Below are positions 10,047 through 22,126 of a DNA stretch of 64,000 nucleotides, piece by piece; the stretch's first letter is position 1, and each line of letters starts with the position of its first letter. The DNA lies in assembly GCA_015698045.1 (NCBI GenBank), contig BLAL01000297.1, positions 806,001-870,000 on the forward strand. Reading direction: 5' to 3'. The stretch comes from Rhizophagus clarus (lineage: Eukaryota > Glomeromycota > Glomeromycetes > Glomerales > Glomeraceae). Below the pieces are notes generated by a model. That model searched no databases, was not told the DNA's origin, and saw only the letters and a program-made list of their open reading frames with translations. The position numbers were made by a program, and so were the translations under genes.

Positions 10047-12446
10047 CACAATTTAATATTTTGACATTATTAAAACGATTTGTTAAATAACTTTTATAAA
10101 AGCATTCTGTGCCTTTCATATATTGTGTATTTAAAAAAAAATTATCCTTTTATTTAATGATCATAGGGCCATTGGTGTTCTGAATCTAATGATATAACTT
10201 TTACTATTCTGTTTTACCGAGTTTTACCGAATGTAAAATAAAATAAAAGTATATCGATCATAATATGACTTATCTGCAGCAAATGGAATTCCTTGAGACG
10301 CGGGTATGTTGTTTCTTTGGGAAGAATATCGGAATTGACTTTAAGAAATGTTCTAACGTTTCTTCTTTTTTAATTTTTGTAGGTGATGAGTTCTCTGGGC
10401 TTATTGGGATACAGGTATATTGTTTTTGTAGAAAGGCGGTGTTCGCAAGGCTCTGTAACAACGATCATCTATTTAAAAGTCAAAGCTTTCGTACTGGTGG
10501 ATTTAAATATCATGAGATTTCAATGTCGGTTAAATGAATTTTAAAATCATCGTCAGTAAATGATATAAAGAAAGATTCTTTGTCTCCATATTTTAAAAAC
10601 AATTTTTAAAATTAAAAATTATTAAAAGATAATGAAAATTTTGGTTATTTCTTTATTTTCAAAATTCTTTAAATATGATGGCAAATTTATACGAAACCCA
10701 GTTATTTTTGCTGCCTTATTTAATTATTTTACATCAATAAAAAGCTTTTGAAGAATAAATAATACCATTAACAACTGCAAATAACTACAATTGTATTCAT
10801 AAAACTTTTATTTGCAACTGGTGTAAAAAGTGATGGGTTCTTAAAATAGTTGATGGGTTATAAAAAGTTATTATTATTTTAATTTTTAAGTATGAGTTAT
10901 AAAAAATTTTTTTATTTTCCGATTATTCTACATAAGATTGATAAGATGAATGTGTAACACAATCGTATTTTGCACTGTTTACTAATTTTTTATTAAAAAT
11001 TCTTAATTTAAGCTAATTCCAAGGATCGGCGCATATGATCAATAAGGCATTAGTCGAATTGATCATTTTTTTTAATTTGAATAAATTAGGTAATAATTCA
11101 ATAGTTATCATTCAGTATGATATATAATTATTACTACTAATAAAACTGAATTCAATCAGTATATACCAATTGACAACTATCAGACTTATTCATTGTTCTA
11201 ATAATATGACTTTTTTTATAATATTTATTAATATATTTAACATTATTATTTACTAAATATATTTAATACAGTATGAACTGATTTATTATTATTAATATTA
11301 TAAGTGTTATAAATGGAACTTCCTATTGATCGGTATTACTGCCATGTAAATTTTCATTTTCCACCTGCTGTTCTTGTCATTTATTCTAAATTTAGCAGGA
11401 ATAAAACAGCTATAAATATTATGAATTGGAATTATACTATCACGAGATATTTTGTAAAATTCGTCAAGTTTCCAGTTCAATATTAACACTCCAGTCATCA
11501 TCATTTTTAGCTCAGCAGTAAAACCTAGTTTGATGATTATTGGCAGGTAGGTACCATTTGACATAAGTGAGTTTGTGTATCCTTTCACCAATATTTGAAA
11601 GCCGCAATACGTATTCAAAATAAAATTGGACTATTCCTGGGTATAATTCTACTGATTCGTTATCTTAGATAAATTTTGCTAAAATATAAAAATTTTTCTT
11701 GAATCGAGGCGCTAGTGCTGATCCAAAAATTTCAGCTACTATTTGAATTCTTCTATATTGGTTAATTATTGGTTGCATGACTATATACAAATCATTTTGT
11801 AAACCTTTATCAATCAGATTTGACATAGAATTGAATTCAACATTCATATTTTTGCCATAAACTTCATTATAATAAGTAATCAAATGTTTATACCAATTTT
11901 CAGGTAATTCAACACAGTTTTTAATTGAATTTAAAAACTTTTCTGGATAAAATTCGCTACTAGAGATTGTATTTTCTTATTCACAGCAGAAAATCTGTTT
12001 GAATTGAAGCAATATTTCAGATTCAAGATCATCATATGCCGCTAATGAACCTGTTGTTTTCTGAGGCTCAATTAACTTAAGATCATTAATGAGCCTTTGG
12101 TTATTTGTCTGAACTGATATAAGATCATCTATTCTACAATTCTGCACAATAATTCTTAGCAGTTCTGGTTCAATATATCATTTTGAATTGGGATAAGAAC
12201 CTAAAAGGATTTTTATAATTAGTATCTGATACAAATTTATGATATTAATAAAATCCAAGTCATTCATTGTTAGGATATTTACCTAATATCCCATTTATTC
12301 GTTCAAATGAAAAATACCAAAAAGAATATATTGGACTGTAGTCGCAGTAGCATTCTGCTAAATGCAGAGAAAAGTGGATATTTGGTGTAATTAAACCTTT
12401 GCCGTAATGTTCTTTAATAAGTCGTCCAATTTTTATTAATCTGCTA

Positions 12447-12778
12447 CAGTGATGGGCAAATGACCAGGTCATTTGTCCATTTTGAGATGACCCCTGAATG
12501 ACCTTTGAATGACCTAGTCATTAGGGTCATTTGTCATTTGAATCATTTAAAATTAATGCTTTATAATTTAGGCCAGGTTTATGATTCCGACTAGAATTAT
12601 GAATTTATAGTATCACATGAAAATTTTTATCCATAAAATATTGAAATTGTATTGGTCAGAATTATGACGTAATTTTTAAATGACTAGGTCATTTGTCATT
12701 TAACGTTGAAATGACCCAAATGACACGTGACCAGTCATTTGGGTCATTTGAGGTCATTTGGGTCACTGGCCAACACTG
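12447..12778. mobile_element. hAT-type MITE with perfect 8-bp target duplication
   Basis: 332 bp, starting CAGTGATGGGCAAATGACC and ending GGTCACTGGCCAACACTG, full of 'gtcatttg/caaatgac' repeats in both orientations. Flanked by identical 8-bp repeats ATCTGCTA at 12439-12446 and 12779-12786, the hallmark of hAT insertion. It sits inside the Tnp2 transposase gene and encodes nothing. Confidence 0.93.
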
Positions 12779-14378
12779 ATCTGCTATGGGCTTCATTTAG
12801 CTCATTTGTGCTGGCGATTTGACAAACTAATAAAGAATAGCTCTTACAAAATTTCCTAAAATTTTACGATCATCAACAGATAATAAATCCCACATTATCA
12901 GTGTTGAATATACCAAGATAAAGGTTTTTCATTGATCCGCGGTGAATTTAGAAAAACTTTCCCTCACTGATATCTTATTTGGAATTCGGCCCATATCGGC
13001 TGGCAGTTTGATAGCTTCAGCCCCCTATAAAAAATTGGATAAGAAATTTATACATTTTTTTATACGGAAAAAGTCATATGAATATTGTATGATTATCGTA
13101 TAATAAACACAGAATTTTTCATAAAAAAAATATATGTAAAAAAATACATGATACAGAAAACTGTCCAATTCTGTATCACAAAATTACAGTTTATATACCG
13201 AAAAATACTGAAAAATACATAAATTATACATTTTTTTAATGTAATTTATAATATAAATTTTATTTAATTTTAATTTTTAATTAATAATATTTTCATTGAA
13301 TATGTTTTATTGTAATATTAAATCAATATTTAAATAACAAATGAATAAATAATATTTTATTTAATACAAATATTTCATTTCTTATTATATTTCTTTAACT
13401 CTATTAAAAACCAAACTCCCCTCTTATATTGTACCATACCTACAGTAATTCTAGAATTATCCTATGCTAGTCTTCAAGAGTTAGCATTCCTACAAAAAAA
13501 ACATGAAAAAAACATATCAACTTACGAGAAAATAAATAAACCTGCAAAGAAAGAACAAAAAAAGAAATCAACCCACAAAGAAAGTAATCAACCCACAAAG
13601 AAAGAAATCAACCCACAAAAAGGAAATAACTTACAAAAAAAACTGACCTACAACAGAGAAAAAGAAGTCTCAAAACTGATCTACTACAAAAAAAAAAACT
13701 AAATTACCTACAAAAGTAAAAAAATACAAATTAACCTGCAAAAAAAAAAGTTTTTGAAGTGTCTTACAAAAAAAAAAAATGAACTAACTTATAAAAAGAA
13801 AAGAAACCTGAACCTGATTTTTAAAAAGAAAAGACTCTCACCTTATAAGAAAATTAAACAAAAAAAAATATTAATTTCAATGTAAAAAAATTATTTTTAA
13901 TGAAAAAAAAAATTTTATAAAAGAAAGTGGAGCAAGGTGTGTGGGTGGAAAATGTTAGGAAAATAAAAAAAAATAAAAATAAGGAATAAAAAATAAAAGA
14001 AACAAAAATGAAAACTTTTTAAAAAAAAAGTGAAAAAAAAATTTTTTTTTTAAAAAGGAGGGGGTTGGAATAAAAAGTAAAATAGAAAGAAAAAACTTTT
14101 TATTTTTTATTAAAAGAAAGGAGTAGCGAGTGAGAAGAAAATCAAAAAAAAAAACATTTTTTTAGAGAAAATTAGAGGGAGAAAAGAAAAAAAAATGTGG
14201 GAAATAAAAAAAAGAAGGGTATAAATAAAAAAAAATGGGGAGGGAAACAAAAAACATATCATAACAAAACAATAATCACGTGATCACGTGTTATGATACC
14301 TGATATGAAATGACAATAAAATTATTAAGTTTAAAAATTCTGTATAAATTCTGTTTAGACATATACATTTTGTGGGTA

Positions 14379-14838
14379 TGATACGAAATCCTGAAACTCA
14401 AAATCCTGACACCTCAAAATCCTGACACTCAAAATCCTGACAGGTGTAAAATTCTGACAGGTCAAAATCCCGATAGGTACAAAATCCTGACAATTTTTTT
14501 TTATTAATAAATTAAACCATTTGCTTTATTTTTTAATTATTTAACCACTTCCTTTGCTCACTTCGCTCGCAGTTTTTTTTCCTAGCACCTTCCTAATCTA
14601 CCCTAACCTACCCTAACCCTAACCCTAACCTAATCCTAATCTTAACCCTAACTCTAACTAACCCTAAGCTAACCCTAAAATAACCTTAAATAACTCCTAT
14701 CTTATATAAAAAATCCAGTGTGAAACTCCTATCTAAAAATATTAATGATCTGTCGGGATTTTGCACCTGTCGGGATTTTGTACCTGTCAGGATTTTGGCC
14801 TGTTAGGATTTTAACAGTTGGGATTTTGAGGATTTCGT
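14379..14838. mobile_element. Inverted-repeat element built of 'aaaatcctgaca' repeats
   Basis: The left end has 'gatacgaaatcctg' followed by about six copies of 'caaaatcctgaca'. The right end carries the reverse complement series ('tgtcgggattttg' repeats) ending 'aggatttcgtac'. The symmetrical arrangement looks like a small foldback element with subterminal repeats. No target duplication was resolved. Confidence 0.55.
14592..14692 (-). repeat. Interstitial telomere-like repeat
   Basis: About 100 bp of degenerate CCCTAA units, with exact runs such as 'ccctaaccctaaccctaa' and variants 'cctaat' and 'ctaact'. This matches the common fungal telomere repeat TTAGGG read on the minus strand. It lies between the two arms of the small inverted-repeat element. 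Confidence 0.8.
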
Positions 14839-16078
14839 ACAGCTCTCACATTTCGTATATATTAATTTTTTTGAAAAAATGTTCAAAAATAAATTGTGTC
14901 TTAAATATATGGAATTGCCATACGGAATCTATAAAAATGTATGATAATTGTATACGAAACACATCAATTCCATATACTGATTTCTTGTAGGAAGCTTGTT
15001 TTTCTATAATTTTAAGATTATCCTTAGATATTTTTCCTCTATCAATCCATAAATGCTTTACAATCCAACTGGCAATTCCAAGAAATAAATTATGCATTGG
15101 ATCTAAAATGCAATGTCTAATTGGATTAAAGTAGGGTAACCTTAATAATTCTGTTCACCTAACAAGATTGTTGGAAACATGATGGTTTCTTTCATCTTTT
15201 GATTTACAATTACACCATTTTACGGTATTCTCGCAGAACTCTTCTAAATCTCTAGTTTTAAACCATTCAGCCATATCATCAAAACCACTAAAATTGCCAT
15301 TATTAGCTTGTTTATAACACTGATGATAAGCTGCTAACGCAGATATATGTCTGCACAATTTTCTCGCTGTAGGAATATCACTACTGCAACAGATAATTGC
15401 CATTCAGATTGTTTTGCCAGTTGGATTATTTAGCGTTTTTATATTAATGCCTATCCAAAATTTGAGTAATTCTGTTACAATTGGTGACAAAAAATGATTT
15501 ATGTTATCTGCTTGTACTTCATGCGATCCTGGAAGTAGCTCTAATATTAGCATATTCTCCTGTCTAAATTGAATTTTACGAGGAAGATTGCATATTACCT
15601 CATAAATTACTCCTGTACTATATATTGTTTGATCAAAAGGTTGAAACCAATCGAGATTAATCATTATTCCTAGATTAGAATCTGCAAGTTCAGCGTAAAA
15701 AATAGGGTATCATTTGCTATGAATGTTTTCCAAATCTCTCCATCATAAATATCTGCTAATATATCTCTGTTAACATGACGATTTGCCCATTTTGCTAAAT
15801 TCTGTTTAAAATTAGGTCATTGATACATAGTAAAAATTTGGTTTTTTAAATTTGGCATAGGAAATATCATACGAGAACGCTTTATATAACCATTATTTAC
15901 TGGAATGTTCTTTAGCAATTCCTTTTCACAAGTCTCTCGATGTTTTTTCATTGGATGTTTAGGAAATTCAATGTGACTACATTTGAATCCTTGTGACGCT
16001 GCTGATGTTGCTTATTCAGGTTGTCCAAAATTTCTTTAATTTTATACAAATTGTTACATTTTGAGCACACAGCATATG

Positions 16079-16231
16079 AGGTCTTTGCAATAGAAAGGTA
16101 CGAAACTCAAAAAAATTTTTAAATTTATTTTATATGCTAATTATGTTTTTTATGTTAAAATAAGTGTAAATTTAATATTAATTAAATTTTTATTTTTTTT
16201 TAAATTTCGTATCTTTCTATTGCAAAGATCC
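16079..16231. mobile_element. 153-bp palindromic MITE flanked by CATATG
   Basis: Terminal inverted repeats 'AGGTCTTTGCAATAGAAAGG' and 'CTTTCTATTGCAAAGATCC' surround an AT-rich centre. CATATG stands on both sides (16073-16078 and 16232-16237). Taking out the element with one CATATG joins 'TKTY' to 'AVCSKC' in frame in the transposase, which confirms the insertion boundaries. CATATG is itself a palindrome, so the exact length of the duplication (2 to 6 bp) is ambiguous. Confidence 0.8.
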
Positions 16232-16353
16232 CATATGTTTTTGTTGCCTTTTCAATGTGCAATAATTTCTTTGCAAGGTAAGATGAGAATAAAAAATCTG
16301 CAAATCTTTTTGAATCAGCGTCTTTCAATACTCGACTAAAGAATCCAATCAAG

Positions 16354-19300
16354 CAGTGATGTGCAATTTGTGCTTCCAATAACTTTCCATTGGAATTGGA
16401 AAGCCAATTGGAAGATTTGGAAGTATTGGAAGATTTTGATCTTCTAATAGATCATGTGAATTGGAAACTTCCAATCAAATTTTTGTACTATTGGAAGTAG
16501 TATTGGAAGCTTCCAATATCACTTCCAATGCTTCCAATACCACTTTCAATTTTGCTTAAGTAGATAATCTTGTACAACTAAAAAAAATTTTTTTTTATTT
16601 TTTGTGTCATTTTTTTTCTTTATTTTTCGCGTATCTACACATTTATGATTTATAATGAGTACTACAAAATCAAAATATAAACCCAAAAATCACCATCTAA
16701 CAGAATATATCAAAGTTCTTGGCAAATAAAATTCATGGAATACTTATGCTATTTGTCTTGCTTGTAATGAAAATTTGGAAGAAAACAATTTAAAAATCAC
16801 ACATTTACAAATAAAAAACCTCAAATAAAAAATCACTTAAAAAATTGTATATATTTTCGAGAAAAGGTTGGTGAACAGGAGGAAGTAGATGCTATTATTA
16901 ATCTAATGGATAATGAAAATGAAGAAATTGCAAGACAAAAATGATTGAGAACTGATGTAAATTCTAGTAAGATTTAAAAGGAAAAGGTTGTAAAATATTT
17001 GAAATCTATGTCTATGCAAAGTAATTTTGATACTGTATTTTTTAAATTAACAGAGGGAGAAATATCTTCAATTTGATCTTTTACTTCAACATCAACAGCA
17101 CCATCTAAACGCCACTTTCGTTTAATTAAAGTTAGTGATCACAATATTATGGGAAATATCCTTGTTCGGACCCCTACAAAAAAAGAACAACCAATATTTG
17201 AATGCCTTTTATTAAGAGTAACAGTATCAAATAGATTTCCATTCCAATGAATTGAAAATCAAGCAACATTAGATTTATTTGAATTTTTAAATCCAAATTT
17301 GATTTTACCAAGACAAAAAACTTTATTAACTCATATATTAAAAGATGAAACAAACAATTTAGATGAGTTAAAAGATAAAAAATTAAGCTGTGATAAAATT
17401 GGCATAATGCTAGCATTTGATGGCTGGAAGAATATTTTAAATCAACATATATTTGGATCTTTATTTATTATATCTTCAGGTGAAATTTTGATATGAAAAG
17501 CATCAGATATTAGTAGTGAAAGCGAACATATAATTGAAATAATACCTAAAATTGAAGATTTAATTAAGGGTGTTAATGAATTAGGCATAAAAGTAATTGC
17601 TATAACTTCTAATAGTGCAGCAGCTTATTCTGGAGCTCGATAAGAACTCATTATGTATTAGTTGATCTAAAATATATTTATAATAATTTTTTTTAATATA
17701 TAATAGATGATGACTTCGATTAGAATATCCTTATATTGTATTTTTACCTTGCTTCACACATCAATGCCAGTTAGCAATCTGTGATAATTTTAAAGAATCA
17801 CTTACTTTAAAAACTGCATCAGCCAAAGCAATTACAGCAGCCGCATATTTTAAAAATGGAAATAACAGCTATTTCATTGGTAAATTACAAGATATACAAA
17901 AAGAATTGTATAACAAATATTATTCAATCATGGTCCTGGGTGAAACAAGATAGAATAGTTATTACTTTTGTTTTAGAAGTCTAGTTTGGTCTAAACAGGC
18001 TTTACGGGTAAATATAAATTTCTAAACATAATTCTACTTAATTTGTTTATTATTTTAATAATATTATTTTTAGAATTTAGCAATTTGGCATGAACATCCA
18101 CAACTCACTCCAGAAGCTAATTCTTCAACTTCAAATATGAATAAAATTTATTTAAATAATAATATTTGCAAAATTCTTCTTGATAATGATTGGTGGAACA
18201 CAATAGAAATTTTACAAGAAATTTTAATGCCCTATTGTGGCGTTTTAAACAAACTTCAAAGTGATAAAGCACGTCTATTTGAATTACTTCATGATTTAGG
18301 TTACTTTATTCAGTTTTGAAATCAATTTTCAGATGTTGAATTAGGAGAAAAAATGATAGAATGATTAGAAAAATGGTGGAGTCAATGGGAGCAACCGTTG
18401 TTATTACTTTCCTTTATACTTCATCCAAAGTATCGGCTCACATATTTTAATTCTACAATTGAAAATTTATCATTTACTACATTAGAACGTTATTTAACAT
18501 ATTACTACAAAGCATGGTTTCAGAAAAGACCAACCCAGTTATTAGTAGATTTTAAAAATTATCGTCAAAAAAATGAACCATTTGATGATAAGACTTTTAA
18601 CCAATTTGGTAATGATGTATTTAAGTTTTGGAAATATGTAGAAGGTGACTACAAAGAATTGGCAGGTGTGGCTTTAAGAATTTTTGGAATATGTGTGAAT
18701 TCTGCTTCTATAGAATGCATGTAGTCTTTCATGAAATTTTTTTATACAAATCATCGTAATCAGTTAAATGTAAGTCTTTTAATTGTTGAATATTAATTAA
18801 AAGTCTAAAATTTTTATATTTACTAATGTATTTTTTATAGAATGATAAAGTATTATCAATGAGTAAACTTTATGCATCTATAAATTTTTTTTTAGAAAAA
18901 AAGAATTGCAAAAAAATCAAGCTGAATTTCTTTATTTAAATACTAGACACGTTGAAATTGAATTTTCAAACTTACAAATATTGGATGGTAATTCTGCAGA
19001 AGTTTTACAACAAAATCCTGTGGACAATAATGATGATGAAAATGTTGAAAGTGAAAATAATATTCTTACTTCTGAACGTTGAGAAAGAGAACTTGCTGAA
19101 TGGAAAGAAATATTAATTGAAGAAGAAGTATCTCAATTAGAAGAAGAAGAAGCGTTAAGAGATAATCCAGGTAGTCTGAGAGGTAATCTCTTAACGGAAT
19201 ATACCCATCCAGCAATTGATACAAGAGCAAAATGGCAGCTTAAAACTTTATTTAGTTCTATTATTAATATTCCTGCCTACTTAAAGACAAATAAAATGGT

Positions 19301-19559
19301 TTAAATGTATATTCATCTAAACTTTAAATTTAAAATAAATAAATATCAGATATATAAAATAATTAATTTTTTTATTTTTTTTTTATGAGTTGTATAAGTG
19401 AGAAATTATCATATAATTTAATTCTATTGGTTAATAAATATATATCACGTGAATTAAGTGCTTCCAATCTTCCAATAAAAATTAATTGGAATTGGAAGGC
19501 TTGGAATTGGAAGAATTGAAAAATTCCAATAGCTTCCAACCTTCCAATGAACATCACTG
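16354..19559 (+). mobile_element. hAT DNA transposon, copy 2, complete ends
   Basis: 3,206 bp between terminal repeats CAGTGATG (16354-16361) and CATCACTG (19552-19559), with 'cttccaat'-rich subterminal regions. The flanks are an 8-bp near-perfect target duplication: CAATCAAG at 16346-16353 and CAATCAAA at 19560-19567. It lies in the Tnp2 transposase gene, so it inserted later. The internal transposase gene is dead. Confidence 0.93.
16655..19304 (+). pseudogene. hAT transposase (BED zinc finger, ricesleeper-like), many stops
   Basis: It begins at ATG 16655. A BED-type zinc finger region (CLAC near residue 35, then His/Cys in 'KNHLKNC') is followed by the RNase H-like core including 'GIMLAFDGWKNILNQHIFGS', 'CFTHQCQLAICDNFK' and 'YFKNGNNSYFIGKLQDIQ'. 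The C-terminal dimerisation region reads 'IFGICVNSASIECM', with an acidic tail to 19304. Introns lie near 17639-17707, 18008-18074 and 18771-18840. At least eight in-frame stops occur. Several sit where Trp (TGG) or Arg (CGA) is expected from copy 1 or the family, and the first intron donor reads ATAAG instead of GTAAG. All these are C:G to T:A changes. Not functional. Confidence 0.85.
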
Positions 19560-20399
19560 CAATCAAAGAAGATATAGCAACCTCAAATAGGCAAAATCTT
19601 GATTGATACTTAAATATCCAATTAGTATCCAAGATTCAGAAAATTTCACATTTGTATTAGGACACATAAAATCTTCATTATCCCAAAAATCATCTAATTC
19701 AGGCGCAGTAAATTGTTTATCATTAGAAGTTTCATCAATATCATCATCTGAATCTTCGCTTTGATTATCATCAATCGGTAAGCTAGGTTCAGTATTTTCA
19801 TTAGATGATAAATCAAGTTCACAGATCAGTTTATCATCTGCTACTGATTCCACTACTTTAAATTTCTCTTTTCTTCTTTGTTTAGTTAGGAGGTAAATTG
19901 ACTTTTGTGATTCAGACAAACTTGATAATTTAGACGAACTTGATGATTCTGATGAACTTGAAGTTTCATCATTGTTATCATCGTCTTTATTGTTTACTCA
20001 AGTTTGCTTTGATATTGGTTCACTGGCTTCAGTAGAACTAAATGAACGATTCATTTATTTGTCTTCAGCCTCGTGTTTCAATTTTGTTCTCAGATCTACT
20101 AACTTTCCTTCACACTCATCACAATAACATAGAACTTTTTTTTTAGTTTTGGTTGCTGGTTGTGACATGTTATTATCAATTGCAATATATCAATTTTTTA
20201 TTCAAAAATCAATATTTTTATATAAATAATAATCAATTCAATAATTTCCTATCATATTACATTAGAATTCATTAAAATTCTTTAAATATGATCAATTAAT
20301 TTTATTATACAATTTTTAATTATACATACTACGTCAGAATTGATGATAATTTTTTTAATGTCGTATGAAACAAGCCAATTAAATTTAAACAATTGGTAT

Positions 20400-20790
20400 A
20401 AAATTTGTTATAGTAGTATTAGCTCAATCATTCAGATTTATTAAGTAAAAATTAGTATATTATTAGCTTAACCATTCAGATTTACTAAGATTAAGTAAAA
20501 TTTGGTATAGTATTAGCTTAATCATTCAGATTTACTAAGATTTAAGTAAAAATTGGTATAGTATTAGTTTAATCATTTGGATTTATTATAACTTAAGTAA
20601 AAATTGGTATAGTATTAGCTTAATCATTCAGATTTACTAAGATTTAAGTAAAAATTGGTATAGTATTAGCTTAATCATTCAGATTTATTATAACTTAAGT
20701 AAAAATTGGTATAGTATTAGCTTAATCATTCAGATTTATTATAACTTAAGTAAAAAATTGGTATAGTATTAGCTTTATCATTCAGATTAT
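20400..20790. repeat. Tandem repeat, about 60-bp unit
   Basis: About six to seven units of 'ttggtatagtattagctt' plus 'aatcattcagatttacta' plus 'agatttaagtaaaaa'. It lies upstream of the minus-strand transposase start, so it could be a subterminal or promoter-region repeat of the giant element. Confidence 0.85.
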
Positions 20791-20984
20791 GTAAAAATAA
20801 TAGTTTAAATAATCACACAAAATTAAACTAGTCAAAAAATAGACATAAAAAGGGTCTTTTTGAAAAAAATTCTTTTTTAGTTAATTTCTTCAATTATTAT
20901 GATCCAAAATTCTAAAATGATAAATCGAATAAATCAGTAAGATGCACCAGAAACAGTTGCAACATAAGCTGTTCTGAAGAAAGA

Positions 20985-21310
20985 AATATGACACAAGGAA
21001 AGAAGTAGGATGAGAGGAAGTAGTAAAGAAAAAAGAAGGATGAGAGGGCATAGCAAAGAAAGAAATAGGACGAAAGGACGTAGTAAAGAAAGAAGTAGGA
21101 TGAAAGGGTGCGGTAAAGAAAGAAATAAATGAGAGGGCATAGTAAAGAAAGAAGTAGGACGAGAGGACATAGTAAAGAAAAAAAGAAGACGAGAGAACGC
21201 AATAAAGAAAGAAGAAGAATGAGAGGGCGCAGTAAAAAAAGAAGTAAGATACAAGAGCGTAGTAAAGACAGAAGTAGGACGAGAGGATATAGTAAAGAAA
21301 GAAGTAGGAT
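20985..21310. repeat. Tandem repeat, about 30-bp purine-rich unit
   Basis: About eleven units of the type 'agtaaagaaagaagtaggac' plus 'gagagggcat'. Long frames predicted across it on both strands are products of the repeat and not genes. Confidence 0.85.
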
Positions 21311-22126
21311 AAAAAATCCATTCAGATTGGTTCTATTGCCTGAATTGAGTCAGGAGTACAAAATTGGTAAGTTTCATTTCAATCAGCTACATTCCGTATA
21401 TATGATAATCCAATTTGAAAACTTTTAATTTGAAACTAACTATTTCATATACGCCGATTCTTGGAATTAGCTTAAATTAAGAATTTTTAATAAAAAATTA
21501 GTAAACAGTGCAAAATACGATTGTGTTACACATTCATCTTATCAATCTTATGTAGAATAATCAGAAAATAAAAAAATTTTTTACAACTCGTACTTAAAAA
21601 TTAAAGTAATAATGACTTTTTATAACCCATCAACTATTTTAAGAACCCATCACTTTTTACACCAGTTGCAAATAAAAGTTTTGTGAATACAATAGTAGTT
21701 ATTTGCAGTTGTTAATGGTATTATTTATTCTCCAAAAGCTTTTTCATGATGTAAAATAATTAAATAAGGCAGTAAGAATAACCAGGTTTCATATGAATTT
21801 ACTATAATATTTAAAGAATTTTGAAAATAAAAAAATAACCAAAATTTTCATTATCTTTTATTAATTTTTAATTTTAAAAATTTTGTTTTTAAAATATGGA
21901 GACAAAGAATCTTCCTTTATATTATTTACCGGCGATGATTTTAAAATTAACAATAATTTTAAAACTTATGCAGGCTCCTCTTAGGGAAATCACTTAACCG
22001 ACATTAAAATTCGTGATATTTAAATCCATCAGTACGAAAACTTTGACTTTTAAATAGATGATCATTGTCACAGTGCCTTGCGAATACCGTAATCTCCTTG
22101 ACTATATACTCTTGACCTCAATTGTC

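Larger units (their letters stand above)
6454..11037 (+). repeat. Left inverted arm of the giant element
   Basis: From the outside inward: an AT-rich terminus (6454-6900); a purine-rich tract of 'aatgaaagaaaccaaagatc' repeats (6950-7560); micro-exons on the minus strand (to 7850); poly-A/T rich blocks (7860-8050); the block 8140-8260 that mirrors 23280-23410; the minisatellite (8330-10046); a stretch of about 390 bp (10050-10440) with no visible counterpart in the right arm; and an inner block (10440-11037) that mirrors 21443-22090. A short frame at 10265-10537 has no recognisable family. Confidence 0.75.
13036..14990. other. AT-rich insert or very long intron within the transposase gene
   Basis: It separates the 'KIIEKQ' segment of the transposase from 'AEAIKLPADMG', which should be adjacent in the family. 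Both ends hold similar 'gtatgataattgtata'-like sequences near 13090 and 14940, so it may be a decayed element of its own. Within it, 13480-14260 is an A-rich tract with repeats such as 'gaaatcaacccacaaa', and 14277-14290 holds a doubled CACGTG palindrome. Confidence 0.45.
11307..20168 (-). pseudogene. Tnp2-family (CACTA/Plavaka-like) transposase, heavily interrupted
   Basis: Read on the minus strand from ATG 20168 with a 'CYCDEC' Cys pair and an acidic Ser-rich N-terminus. It continues across the hAT insertion with 'EVAISSLI' and 'FADFLFSSYLAKKLLHIEKA', then 'TYAVCSKCNNLYKI', a 'HxxFPxHP'-like region, 'NLDWFQPFDQTIYSTGVIY', 'LPGSHEVQADNINHFLSPIV' and 'MHNLFLGIASWIVKHLW'. After a 2-kb gap (13036-14990) come 'LPADMGRIPNKI', 'FTADQ*K', 'GLITPNIHFSLHLAECYCDY', 'FSFERINGILGKYPNNE' and the C-terminal 'MAVIPINRKFHL'. 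These blocks and their order are typical of the Tnp2/Plavaka transposases. Stop codons, frameshifts and at least three insertions make it inactive. Confidence 0.85.

Noticed and set aside
14277..14290. Doubled CACGTG palindrome as a functional E-box regulatory site
   Set aside because: It lies within decayed transposon sequence and no gene start is near.
16655..19304. TGA read as tryptophan (alternative genetic code) in the hAT transposase
   Set aside because: The neighbouring intact genes use TGG for Trp and end in TAA, and the relics also have TAG, TAA and Arg-to-TGA stops plus a dead splice donor. Mutational decay explains all of these.
20890..21428. Overlapping frames on both strands in the 30-bp repeat
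   Set aside because: A repeat whose unit length is a multiple of three gives open frames on both strands without being a gene.
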